This document shows, one piece after another, positions 27,013-35,808 of a stretch of DNA of 64,000 bases. A program made the position numbers and the translations under genes. How positions within the stretch are numbered: position 1 is the stretch's first letter; the number at the start of each line of letters is the position of its first letter. The stretch spans positions 18,117,001 to 18,181,000 of the forward strand of contig OX621265.1 of the NCBI GenBank assembly GCA_951640165.1. The letters are read 5' to 3'. The stretch comes from Pseudoips prasinana (lineage: Eukaryota > Arthropoda > Insecta > Lepidoptera > Nolidae). The notes under the pieces are model-generated. The model was not told the DNA's origin. It searched no databases and was given only the letters and a program-made list of their open reading frames with translations.

Positions 27013-27308
27013 TGGTACATTGTTAAAATATTTTGTAACGTTTCCTCCGAAATTGCGGTAACGGCCGAACCACTGTCTATTTCAAACTTCAATTCAATTC
27101 CCGAGACCGATACCGTTTCTGTCATTGGTTCCCCTTGTACTGACCGAATATTAAAACACTTACCGTCGTCATCGCTTTCATCCACCGCTCCCGTTTCCAC
27201 ATAATTTATCTTTTTACACATCTTACGCAGATGTCCCGTGGCATTACACCTCCTACATTTCGATTTAGCGAACCTACACTGGGATGCCTCGTGATTATAG
27301 TAACACAC
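26964..27308 (-). CDS. Gypsy (mag-like) gag zinc fingers and protease active site
   Basis: Reads CYYNHEASQCRFAKSKCRRC with CNATGHLRKMCKK, two Cys/His knuckles of gag nucleocapsid, then an acidic spacer (VETGAVDESDDDGKCF) and the retropepsin site FEIDSGSAVTAISEETL. The frame starts at the junction with the 37-bp LTR remnant, so gag is truncated. It overlaps the RT frame by a shift near 26990. Confidence 0.8.
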   Translation of the reverse strand: MCYYNHEASQCRFAKSKCRRCNATGHLRKMCKKINYVETGAVDESDDDGKCFNIRSVQGEPMTETVSVSGIELKFEIDSGSAVTAISEETLQNILTMYHCQRLGNVYFHIRVIT

Positions 27309-27344
27309 TTAGTGGTGCGTAGGCACACGCACACATATATAACA

Positions 27345-28280
27345 AATAGGTACATTAAAATTAAATTCTAGAGATACAATTATAAAAATTAATAATAATA
27401 TTTTACAAAAAAGCAATTCTAATTATAGGTGTAACAGACACAGGATTATATTAAACTTATATTAATTAAATAATATATAATTAGTATTAAATCCATTTTG
27501 AGAATAACACTGAGCCATTTCAAATAATTGCAGGTTACAACAATAACCAAGGAGTAAACTATTAGACCAGGGTAGAAGCGTTTAAAATTAATAAAAAGTG
27601 AAAAAAAATAATAGTAGGATGAAACCCATTAGAAAAGGAGGGGAATATTATAAAAATGAAAGGAAAAATAATTTACGGGCGATCTGAGTTCGGGAAGGGT
27701 ATGGGGGTGAGTTTTTAAGGGTAAAAAACGGTTTTTCTCGATTTCCGGTAAAACTAAAAGTCCTATCGAAAAAAGTCAAATGGCAAAGTTGTAGGTAATA
27801 AAAAGATCTAAAACTTTTGTATTGACACTTTTTTCACATAACCTAAAATTTATGTGAAAACTTCAAAAAACCAAGTTTTTGGTTTTTTATTTTTATCTTT
27901 AACATAAATTTTTATTTTTTAACGAAATTTGGTGAAAACTTACCTTATTATGTCCCAAATACGCTGTAATTTATTTGATTAAAAATATTTATTTTTTCAC
28001 CTTATTTTGAATTAATATCGAAAAAACACCCTAATTTTCAATCGAAAAGTCACCCGTCAAAATATCAGCTTTTTTTAAAAAGTTGGTATGTTTTCTGTTC
28101 GTTGAAATCTCTACTTTTCGATGGTGAAAAAAAATATGTATTTTTTGGTTTTAAAAATTATCGACCCTGGTCTATATGGCTATTTACTATCTAGAAAAAC
28201 GAAAAGTACGAAAATGTCTGTGGGTTTTTCATAATATATTCTAATTATTAATATTTATGTAAATTTTAAGAACAGAGTGA
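27345..28280. other. AT-rich intergenic stretch, no gene seen
   Basis: 27345-27650 is AT-rich. 27690-28200 has repeated short runs such as CCAAGTTTTTGGTTTTTTAT and TTTTTCACC and may be an unclassified repeat. No frame or RNA gene is supported. Confidence 0.4.
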
Positions 28281-28394
28281 TATGCCGAGTACGCTCGAAA
28301 ATCGCTTTTAAAATTACGCATAGTTAAAGGTCTTAGCGACGAGCTACTCACTGCTATAATTATACGTGGAATTACCGATCCACAGATTCGCGCC

Positions 28395-29117
28395 ATGGCT
28401 ACTAACGCTAAACTGTCATCTGATTCTATAGTGGAGTTTTTATCGAGCTTTGTTAAGCCGTCTTACGTAAATAACTGTAGTAGGAAAGTGCAATCTAATG
28501 CTCCTAACCGGTTGAGCAGGTCTTTTAATTACAATCCGTTAAAACGTCAACGTGACCCTAGCGATCTGAAATCTATTAAATGCTATCAGTGTAATCAATT
28601 CGGTCATAAGAGTGCTAACTGTCATAAGCGGTTGAATTCAATTCCTAATAGCAGTAATGAGAGGGCAACCTCATTACCTACGACATCTCGTGTTGATACT
28701 TCGAAGTGTAACTTTTGTAAAAAAGTAGGTCACTCTGAAAACAATTGCTTTGCAAAAGAACGCACAAAGTCACGTAATACGGGTGGTGTTAATTTTTGCC
28801 GTGAAATTGAGGGTAGTAATAAAAATCGCGATGTGACGACTGCTGTCATATCTGGTATACCGTTAGACGTCCTAATAGATAGTGGCTCGTGTGTTTCCCT
28901 AATGTCTACGGAGTTAGTAAAATATTTCCCGTGTCAATTAAAACCTACGACTCAGTTATTACGCGGTTTGGGCGGTACGGAGATTGAATCAAAATATCTT
29001 GTTACACTACCTGTCGAGTTCAGTGAAATAACTTTAGAAATTGATTTTTATATTGTCGGTGGTAATAATCTAAATGTGCCCGTAATTATCGGTACCGACG
29101 TGTTGAATAGACGTTAG
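28395..29117 (+). CDS. Gypsy gag nucleocapsid and protease, 240 codons from ATG
   Basis: Open upstream without ATG to 28281 (KSLLKLRIVKGLSDELLTA, RGITDPQIRAM), so the ATG at 28395 is internal to gag. Two zinc knuckles: CYQCNQFGHKSANC and CNFCKKVGHSENNC. The retropepsin follows, with LDVLIDSGSCVSLMS (catalytic DSG) and VPVIIGTDVLNRR. It stops at 29117 just before RT in another frame. Confidence 0.85.
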   Translation: MATNAKLSSDSIVEFLSSFVKPSYVNNCSRKVQSNAPNRLSRSFNYNPLKRQRDPSDLKSIKCYQCNQFGHKSANCHKRLNSIPNSSNERATSLPTTSRVDTSKCNFCKKVGHSENNCFAKERTKSRNTGGVNFCREIEGSNKNRDVTTAVISGIPLDVLIDSGSCVSLMSTELVKYFPCQLKPTTQLLRGLGGTEIESKYLVTLPVEFSEITLEIDFYIVGGNNLNVPVIIGTDVLNRR

Positions 29118-29157
29118 GACCAGTCGTTCTCAACGTATAGTACGCAGTAAGGAGATC

Positions 29158-30132
29158 GTGCATAGTGTAATGCAGATCAACGCTACTCCGCTGTCCGATA
29201 GGGTGAGTACACCAGTTACCGGGTATGATAGGGAACGGTTATTAGCTATTCTCTCCAAGTATTCTAAATATTTTTTGAGTGGTACCGCAACCACGACGGT
29301 GAAAGATAGTGAGATGCATATCAAGTTAACAACCGACGAACCCGTGTATTATAGACCCTATAAGTTGTCGCACGACGAAAAATTAAAAGTACGCGCTATA
29401 GTTAAAGATTTGCTCGATAAAGGTATTATTCGCGACTCTGATTCAGAATATGCCAGCCCAATTTTATTGGTAAAAAAGATAGATGGCTCTGATAGGATGG
29501 TCGTAGATTATCGTGCATTAAATCGAATCACCGTCAAAACAAGACACCCTCTTCCCTTGATTAACGACTGTATAGATCCGTTAGGTAACGCACGCTGGTT
29601 CAGTGGATTAGATATGGTTTCTGGTTTCCACCAACTCAGGGTTGCTGAAGAGTCTATCCACAAAACCGCATTTGTCACCCCTGACGAACACTACGAGTAT
29701 TGTAAGGTCCCGTATGGCCTGTCCAATGCGCCTATTGTGTTTCAGAAAACCATCTCTAAAACACTCAGACCCTTCATTGATGCTGGTAAAGTCCTAGTCT
29801 ACGTCGACGACGTCTTGTTACTAAGCAACGAAATCGATGAAAACCTCGTTTTATTAGAATCTGTGTTAAAAACTCTAACCGAAGCAGGATTCTCAATTAA
29901 TTTAAAGAAATGCACGTTTCTCACTAACGAAATTGAATACTTAGGCAGAATTATCAGTAATGGTCAGGTTAGACCGAGCGCTTACAAAATCGACGCGTTA
30001 GTTAAATCACCCCGACCGAATAATGTCAAACAAGTTCGACAATTTCTTGGCTTAGCGGGATATTTTCGTAGATACATTCCCAACTACGCGATTAAGACTG
30101 CACACATCGCCGCTCTAACAAAAAAGGGGTAA
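29158..30132 (+). CDS. Gypsy reverse transcriptase, 324 codons
   Basis: Motifs: YRPYKLSHDEKLKVRAIVKD, PILLVKKIDGSDRMVVDYRA, WFSGLDMVSGFHQLRV (motif A Asp), VPYGLSNAPIVFQ, VLVYVDDVLLLS (catalytic YVDD), LKKCTFLTNEIEYLGR and FLGLAGYFRRYIPNYA. All core motifs look intact. The frame breaks at ALTKKG (30132); RNase H continues one base out of phase. Confidence 0.9.
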   Translation: MHSVMQINATPLSDRVSTPVTGYDRERLLAILSKYSKYFLSGTATTTVKDSEMHIKLTTDEPVYYRPYKLSHDEKLKVRAIVKDLLDKGIIRDSDSEYASPILLVKKIDGSDRMVVDYRALNRITVKTRHPLPLINDCIDPLGNARWFSGLDMVSGFHQLRVAEESIHKTAFVTPDEHYEYCKVPYGLSNAPIVFQKTISKTLRPFIDAGKVLVYVDDVLLLSNEIDENLVLLESVLKTLTEAGFSINLKKCTFLTNEIEYLGRIISNGQVRPSAYKIDALVKSPRPNNVKQVRQFLGLAGYFRRYIPNYAIKTAHIAALTKKG

Positions 30133-30203
30133 TCTTTAATTGGAGCGATGAATACGAAAACTCGCGTCAAGAAATAATTTCTTATCTAACTAACGAACCA
30201 GTT

Positions 30204-30416
30204 TTGGCAATATTCGATCCGGAGTTGTTGACCGAGTTGCACACTGATGCTAGTTCTATAGGTTATGGTGGCATTATCATGCAAGTACATAGGGACGGCC
30301 GAAGACGTGTGGTCGCTTATTATAGTAAGTTGACAGCTGGCGCAGAATCCAAATATCACAGCTATGAGTTGGAGACACTTGCCGTGGTTAAATCCTTACA
30401 ACATTTTAGACAATAA
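30204..30416 (+). CDS. Gypsy RNase H, N-terminal part
   Basis: Reads TELHTDASSIGYGGIIMQVH (first catalytic Asp), RRVVAYYSKLTAGAESKY and SYELETLAVVKSLQHFRQ (catalytic Glu), then TAA at 30414-30416. The frame resumes directly after the stop with KIITDCNALK, so a single nonsense codon separates it from the next frame. Confidence 0.85.
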   Translation: MAIFDPELLTELHTDASSIGYGGIIMQVHRDGRRRVVAYYSKLTAGAESKYHSYELETLAVVKSLQHFRQ

Positions 30417-30464
30417 CTAATCGGTAAATCTTTTAAAATAATAACCGATTGTAACGCTTTAAAA

Positions 30465-31958
30465 ATGATCCAACGCAAGAAAGATCTCCAGCCCAGAGTT
30501 GCTAGATGGTGGATATATATGCAGGATTTTGATTTTTCGTTAGAATATCGTAAAGGTTGTCTTATGTCACACGTGGACTACCTGAGTAGGAACCCAGTTA
30601 ATGTCATTAATATTGTTCAAAAACCGCAAAATTGGGCTCAGGTGGCTCAGGCAGGTGACGACGAGACCTTAACGTTGCTTGAAAAATTAAATAATGTTCA
30701 ATTAGATAACACGCGTTATGTGAAACGCAACGACCTCTTGTACTATAAGTATGACGTCACGGAGCAAGCGCGTTTCTTATGTTATGTGCCAAAGGCATTT
30801 CGTTTGAGTTTATTACGCGTATTTCATGACGAACATGAACACATAGGTGTAGATAAATCGGTGGATCTGGTCTTGAGACACTTCTGGTTTCCCGGTCTTA
30901 GACGATTTGTAGCGAAATATATTGCCCATTGCGTAGTTTGCATCTCGCATAAACAAGTTCCTCGTGCACTCTTTCAACCAATATCTTCATGGCAAAAGGC
31001 TCCGGTACCGTTTGATACAATACATGCTGACGTACTTGGACCCTTGAGAGAGAGCGATGGTCACAAACACGTACTTATAATAGTTGATGCGTATACTAAA
31101 TATTGTTTGCTACATGCTCTCTCAAAACAAGATTGTAGCGAGTTAAAGCGTGTAATGACTGGAATTATATCACTGTTTGGTACTTTTAAACGATTAGTGT
31201 GCGATAGGAGTCGTATGTTTGACAATCACGAATTTCTTAATTGGATTTCTAATTTCGGAGTAGAAGTGCATTTTATTACTCCTGAGATGCACCAGGAAAA
31301 TGGTCAAGTAGAACGATATTGCTGTACTGTTTTAAACATGATAAGGGTCGAAGTAAATTATAATGAAAATGATTGGTCAAAAATTTTATGGAAATTACAA
31401 TTAGTTCTAAATATCACTAAACATAAAACTACCCAATATTCGGCACTTAACCTTCTCATCGGCACTGATTCCACTACACCGTTGATAAATGCTCTAATTA
31501 AGGATATAACATGTGAAGGTTCTATCCCCAACCGAGATGCGATCCGCGAGATTAGGCGACAACGAGCAGAGGGGCTTATCCGTGAAAATATGGATAGTCA
31601 GGACTCTTATGTTAATAAGAATAGAAAACTGCCTAAAAAGTTTCAAGTTGGCGACTTAGTCTATGTGATCAAGAGGTCTCAAAGTACTGGCAAGCTCGAT
31701 AGCGGTATGAGAGGCCCGTATAAAGTAATTAAGTTACTCCCTTATGATAGATATGAGCTTCAACTGTTAGCGGGTGCTTACGGAAAGACTAGTCAGGCTG
31801 CTGCTGGGTATATGGTGATGTGGAAGGGTGAATGGACACCCGACACTTGCGCGGCATTTTTTGAAGGTAGTTATTGTGCAATTGCTGTGATAGCTTGCTT
31901 TCTAGTCTTTCCCAATACTTTAGCTAGATTATGTACCAAACAAACATATGTTTATTGA
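30465..31958 (+). CDS. Gypsy RNase H end and integrase, 497 codons
   Basis: Begins in RNase H (RWWIYMQDFDFSLEYRKG, HVDYLSRNP). The integrase zinc finger is HDEHEHIGVDKSVDLVLRH and HCVVCISHKQ (HHCC). Core: FDTIHADVLGPLRESDGHKH with the first Asp, RLVCDRSRMFDNHEFLNW with the second (DRS in place of the usual DRG/DNG), MHQENGQVERYCCTVLNM with Glu. The C-terminal SH3-like part (KFQVGDLVYVIKRS, MRGPYKVIKLLPYDRYEL) is complete. The final ~50 codons extend into non-conserved sequence. Confidence 0.88.
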   Translation: MIQRKKDLQPRVARWWIYMQDFDFSLEYRKGCLMSHVDYLSRNPVNVINIVQKPQNWAQVAQAGDDETLTLLEKLNNVQLDNTRYVKRNDLLYYKYDVTEQARFLCYVPKAFRLSLLRVFHDEHEHIGVDKSVDLVLRHFWFPGLRRFVAKYIAHCVVCISHKQVPRALFQPISSWQKAPVPFDTIHADVLGPLRESDGHKHVLIIVDAYTKYCLLHALSKQDCSELKRVMTGIISLFGTFKRLVCDRSRMFDNHEFLNWISNFGVEVHFITPEMHQENGQVERYCCTVLNMIRVEVNYNENDWSKILWKLQLVLNITKHKTTQYSALNLLIGTDSTTPLINALIKDITCEGSIPNRDAIREIRRQRAEGLIRENMDSQDSYVNKNRKLPKKFQVGDLVYVIKRSQSTGKLDSGMRGPYKVIKLLPYDRYELQLLAGAYGKTSQAAAGYMVMWKGEWTPDTCAAFFEGSYCAIAVIACFLVFPNTLARLCTKQTYVY

Positions 31959-32085
31959 CAGTTGACTATGTGAATTGTTGTGCGTTATTTGGAAGAGACC
32001 CGAGTAAATCCTGAGTGCTCATGGTATTGGGTTGACCTTAACGCTGGCGGGAAGGTATCTGGGGTGAGTCAGTAGCGCCGCTGAC

Positions 32086-32332
32086 AACAGACCTGTGTAA
32101 ATCCGACCCTTGACTATAGGTATCTGGGGTGATCTACAAGAGACTGAAGTAAATCCTCGGTGCACACATGAGCACGTAAAGGGTATTCGGTTGCGTAGGA
32201 ACAGACCTGTGTAAAGCCGACCCTTGACTATAGGTATCTGGGGTGACCTACAAGAGACTGAAGTAAATCCTCGGTGCACACATGAGCACGTGAAGGGTAT
32301 TCGGTTGCGTAGGAACAGACCTGTGTAAAGCC
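32086..32332 (+). repeat. 114-bp tandem repeat (2.2 copies)
   Basis: Units at 32086-32199 and 32200-32313 with a partial third from 32314, each starting AACAGACCTGTGTAAA and containing GGTATCTGGGGTGA and CAAGAGACTGAAGTAAATCC. Lies between integrase and 3' LTR of the plus-strand gypsy element. A weaker relative precedes at 31990-32080. Confidence 0.95.
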
Positions 32333-32610
32333 TATGTGACTTGACTACTGTGTATAGTTGTTATGACGTCTTGTATGGACTTATTGATTGAGTGACTGGT
32401 ACATAATGTAGCAGTTCTAGGTGATTGCTGAATTTGTGTCAGCCGTCTGTTAGTAACTTTGTTCAGTATGTTGTGTGATCAACTTGTGTATTTTACAGAA
32501 GGCGACGAGGTCCAAGATACAGAGCCAGTGTTGCACATGGAAGGAGTCGCCGGTCCATCTACGAGTTCCTGATGAGGGCTTCGTGGACGTAGCCCCGTCA
32601 GGAGGGGCCG

Positions 32611-32865
32611 TGTTAGAAGTGATTTTGAATACCTTCGTGGCAACACAACGACGGCTATATATAAGACGTGGCGCGCGTCGAGCAGCCACTTTTTCGTCAA
32701 CCACCGTTGCGAGCGGAAGCGCTGCCCGAATTCTGTCCGATAATTTCTTTAAGATTTTTGTTAATTTTTGTGAATATTTTTAGTTCGGCCTGTCGGCCAA
32801 TAAATACTTTTTTAAAATTACTTTGTTTTTCCGTTTATTTTAATATTATATAATTATGACTAACA
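32611..32865 (+). repeat. 3' LTR of the plus-strand gypsy element, 255 bp
   Basis: Starts TGTTAG and ends CTAACA, perfect 6-bp terminal inverted repeats with TG...CA. It is preceded by the purine tract AGGAGGGGCCG. Within it are a TATA box (TATATATAAG at about 32658), a downstream GC-rich start region and a polyadenylation signal AATAAA (about 32801). Followed by ATATA (32866-32870), a candidate target duplication whose partner is missing. Confidence 0.85.
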
Positions 32866-33221
32866 ATATAATAAAAAAATAAAGGGACAAATTAGAAGTA
32901 TTAACTAATAATAACAAGTAAATAAGAACTAACCAAGGGACTAAGTAAGAAAAAAAATCGGAATTTTGGTGCATTATATGTTGTACGTGTTGGTAGCGAG
33001 AGGTTGTTTTATAATGTTATAAAATATGGCAGTTGTGTTATGGTGTACGTATGTCTGTCATGTTGCTGCGATTGTTTATAATTTTACACATTGTAGGATG
33101 TCATTTGTTAATAATAATTAACTGTTTTTTTTCTTGTACTAGCGTAGAAAATGATTATTTTTGTTGAATAAATGACGTGATTACTTACATGGCTTTTATT
33201 TAATTACGTTGAGATGAATAT
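32866..33221. other. AT-rich spacer, no gene seen
   Basis: No reading frame, RNA gene or repeat boundary recognised between the gypsy LTR and the truncation point of the next, minus-strand gypsy element. Confidence 0.4.
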
Positions 33222-33225
33222 CATC

Positions 33226-33531
33226 TTAGTAGTTGAATCTTTCTATTTCTAACAAGTTGCAAACTTCTTTCATAGTTGTAGAAACAAACTCTGAACCTCT
33301 GTCCGTAGCTATTACTTTAGGTATTCCGTAACGTAAAATAAAATATTGTACAAATGCACTTGCAACCGTTTTAGCCTCTTTATTTTTGATCGGATATGCT
33401 TCAATGAATTTTGTTAGTTCACATTGTATTGTAATAATATAAGAGTTGCCATCCTCGTCTCTATCTAAAGGACCAACTAAATCTAAGTATATTTTTTCAA
33501 AACCAACTGAAACTGTCGTTGTAATTGTCAT
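33226..33531 (-). pseudogene. Gypsy integrase core fragment
   Basis: Reads FEKIYLDLVGPLDRDEDGNS (first Asp) and IPKVIATDRGSEFVSTTMKE (second Asp), then stops after LLEIERFN. The catalytic Glu region is missing because the element is truncated at 33222. It continues, across the Tigger-like insertion, from the zinc finger at 34497. Confidence 0.85.
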
Positions 33532-33546
33532 AGGTTGTTTTGTGTA

Positions 33547-34492
33547 GGGGAACAGCGGGGTTTTCCGTACACCTAAGGATGATGACTAATCATATAAAAA
33601 CTAAAACCATTATTGGTTATTTCTATGTATTATTAAATTGGAAATATGGTTAAGTAATCATATTCGGAAAATGAAACAAATCAGTTAACTACAAGTGCTT
33701 TATTTTCCTTTTTTTATAAAATATTGATAGTACGGAATCATCCGCAAACGTCGGATGATTCCGTACAGACTATACGGAATCATTCAAAGGCATTTTTAAC
33801 TATTTCTCGTTGTAGAAACCGCAAACATAGCCTTCTAGTGCGTCTTTATCGCTTCATAGAGCATAAACCCAGTACCCACACAGTACGCAGCGATACCAGA
33901 ACTGAATTCACCACAGATGATGCAAAGCTCGTTCGTAACTCCCGTCTCTCCGTCTGCATAACAGCCATGATCGTCCTTATCACTTCCGCCGAACATCAAA
34001 CACTCGTCTTCAGAACTGGAGCTGTTTAGAATTTTTCTCCGATGCGATGGTTTTCCTCCTTTTTGTGGTTCACTTGTTTAGAAGCTATATTTAGGTAATA
34101 CCGTACATAAGTGTACGTACTGACCCGAAGTGACCATTTTGAATTTGTTGTTAATAACAAATAAAAACAATACAGGATATTGATAAAATTTTACCGTTCA
34201 TATAACCGTTGGACAATATTGTCCAAGTTAGGAATATATATGCAACAATAAACAATAAAAAAATGTTACTTACAGTGTAAAACACCAACAACACTCCTTA
34301 TATAATTGGCGCAAAAACGTGACGCATGACTTTCCTACAAATCCAGGCGGTAGACTAGCGTGTGGCGATGGCGGTACGAATAAATACATGTTTACTACAA
34401 ATTAGACAGGGATAGACATATTCTCATCGTTTCTTTTCCGAAATATCCAATGTACGGTATCACCCGCTGTACGGGATAACCCGCCGTTCCCC
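33547..34492. mobile_element. Tigger/pogo-like deletion derivative, 946 bp
   Basis: Terminal inverted repeats GGGGAACAGCGGGGTTTTCC and, from the right, GGGGAACGGCGGGTTATCCC, flanked by TA on both sides (33545-33546 and 34493-34494). Removing the element and one TA restores the gypsy integrase frame. On the minus strand, 33850-34030 encodes EDECLMFGGSDKDDHGC and NELCIICGEFSSG, like the Cys-rich C-terminus of Tigger transposases in insects. The DDE core is absent. Near its left end is the palindrome CGGAATCATCCG...CGGATGATTCCG (33733-33765). Confidence 0.75.
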
Positions 34493-35184
34493 TATCTACT
34501 ATACTTAGTCTTTTGACAAATAGTACAGGTTTTTGCAAAATTAAGAACATCTTTATCAAGGCCTGGCCAGTAGAATCGCCTTTTGATGTTATTAGTCATT
34601 CTGCGCACACCAGCGTGGCCACTGGTGGGCAATAAATGAAAGTCATTTAAAATAAAATTCTTGACATTAATGTCGTCTATTCTTTGAACTCCTCTTAGTA
34701 TGCATACTCGTGGACCGGTCCAATTATTTAATGAATTTATTTCATTACATAAACCTTTAATGAACTCTTTATTTTTTTCATTTTTATTTATACATATTTC
34801 TTTTATCATTATCTTCTTGCTAAACTTCTCTAACCTAGTCACAAATTCGGCTCGCGAGAATTGTGCCCTAAAGTTGAGGTTTATACATAACATCATTTTA
34901 CTGGGAATGTAAGCAAAACATTCATCTTCTGCACTAATTAAATTTCCTTTTCTTAATCCATCTACTTTATCTTTCTCTAACAAAATCATCTCTACAAAAT
35001 CACTAGGTTTTCGTAATAGCTCCACAACTCTAGGCTGATCAGACCTGTCGTCTATGGTTCTATTAGGAACTGGTGAATATTTTGTAGCATTCTCATTAAT
35101 TTTCCTCTTTTGTGCCCGAGTCAAAACATTAACTGACAAAACCTTCTCATTCATACTTTTTAAGTCATTCGAAGTTATAGTCAC
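34492..35184 (-). CDS. Gypsy integrase N-terminal region
   Basis: A 230-codon frame. The first ~150 residues are a lysine-rich spacer between RNase H and integrase (VTITSNDLKSMNEKVLSVN, AQKRKINENATK). It ends in the HHCC zinc finger: LPTSGHAGVRRMTNNIKRR, FYWPGLDKDVLNFAKTCTIC, QKTKYSR. The frame stops at the Tigger-like insertion. Confidence 0.85.
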   Translation of the reverse strand: MTITSNDLKSMNEKVLSVNVLTRAQKRKINENATKYSPVPNRTIDDRSDQPRVVELLRKPSDFVEMILLEKDKVDGLRKGNLISAEDECFAYIPSKMMLCINLNFRAQFSRAEFVTRLEKFSKKIMIKEICINKNEKNKEFIKGLCNEINSLNNWTGPRVCILRGVQRIDDINVKNFILNDFHLLPTSGHAGVRRMTNNIKRRFYWPGLDKDVLNFAKTCTICQKTKYSR

Positions 35185-35191
35185 TCTAGAT

Positions 35192-35411
35192 AATAATAAT
35201 AATAATATCTGGGGACAATGTCACACAGATCATCCTAGCCCCAAACTAAGCAAAGCTTGTACTATAGGTACCAGGCGACGATATACATACTTATATAGAT
35301 AGATAAATACATAGAAAACATCCATGACTCAGAAACAAATATTCGTGTTCATCACACAAATATTTGCACTTACCGGGATTCGAACCCAGGACCACCAGCT
35401 TTAATAGCCTA
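35192..35411 (-). mobile_element. tRNA-derived SINE inserted in gypsy RNase H
   Basis: 220 bp with TSD CTAGAT (35186-35191 and 35412-35417). On the minus strand it has the B-box-like GGGTTCGAATCCC, the body TTTGTGTGATGAACACGAAT and tail GTACAAGCTTTGCTTAGTTT, ending in (ATT)n. The A box is missing, so it is 5'-truncated. Confidence 0.9.
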
Positions 35412-35804
35412 CTAGATGGGTCTTTCATTCCGAACAAATAGACTAACGGTTTGTGGTCTGTCATTATAGTAAAATGTCTACCGTACAAATAAGATCTATA
35501 ATATTTTACTGCCCAAACTATAGCAGTAAGTTCTTTCTGTATTGTTGGGTAGTTTAATTCAGCTTTGTTTAATGGCATGCTGGCATAGGCCACGGGTCTC
35601 AAATCTTGATTACAGAGAACTGCACCAATAGCTACTCCTGATGCGTCAGTTTGTATTATAAATTCATTAGATTCAGAAAAATCTGGATATTGAAGTATAG
35701 GTGGAGTCATTAAAGATCTTTTTAAGATATCAAATGAATTTTGGCATTCGAATGTCCAATCAAAACCCACATTCTTTACATACTCGGTTAAGGGGTAGTG
35801 TTAT
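35412..35804 (-). pseudogene. Gypsy RNase H fragment
   Basis: Reads VGFDWTFECQNSFDILKRSL, FIIQTDASGVAIGAVLCNQD (first Asp), LRPVAYASMPLNKAELNYP, IQKELTAIVWAVKYYRSYLY (Glu) and FTIMTDHKPLVYLFGMKDPS (Asp). After KDPSSR it is joined directly to the spacer VTITSN; about 30 residues expected before it (through DALSR) are missing. An extra base near 35788 shifts the frame against the RT end. Confidence 0.8.
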
Positions 35805-35808
35805 ATCA

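Larger units (their letters stand above)
23430..27344 (-). mobile_element. Ty3/gypsy retrotransposon, mag-like, minus strand
   Basis: Minus-strand order is gag zinc finger, protease, RT, RNase H, integrase, then polypurine tract AAGGGGAGGAAA (23717-23728) and 3' LTR starting TGTTATATAATGTGTG at 23716. The LTR's far end is not determined (about 23430). At the 5' side only 37 bp of 5' LTR remain (27308-27344, TGTTATATATGTGTGC...), joined straight to the gag zinc-finger region, so the rest of the LTR and gag is deleted. Several frameshifts in pol. Confidence 0.8.
28281..32865 (+). mobile_element. Ty3/gypsy retrotransposon with 3' LTR, plus strand
   Basis: Gag (open from 28281, truncated at its N-terminus), protease, RT, RNase H and integrase follow in order on the plus strand. 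A 114-bp tandem repeat (32086-32332), a purine-rich tract (AGGAGGGGCCG, 32600-32610) and a 255-bp LTR (32611-32865) come next. No 5' LTR is present, so it is a 5'-truncated or recombined copy. Lesions: a shift between protease and RT (29117-29158), a shift at about 30127 and a TAA at 30414-30416. Confidence 0.85.

Noticed and set aside
33724..34029. 101-codon plus-strand frame
   Set aside because: Lies inside the Tigger-like element; the minus strand carries the recognisable Cys-rich coding end instead.
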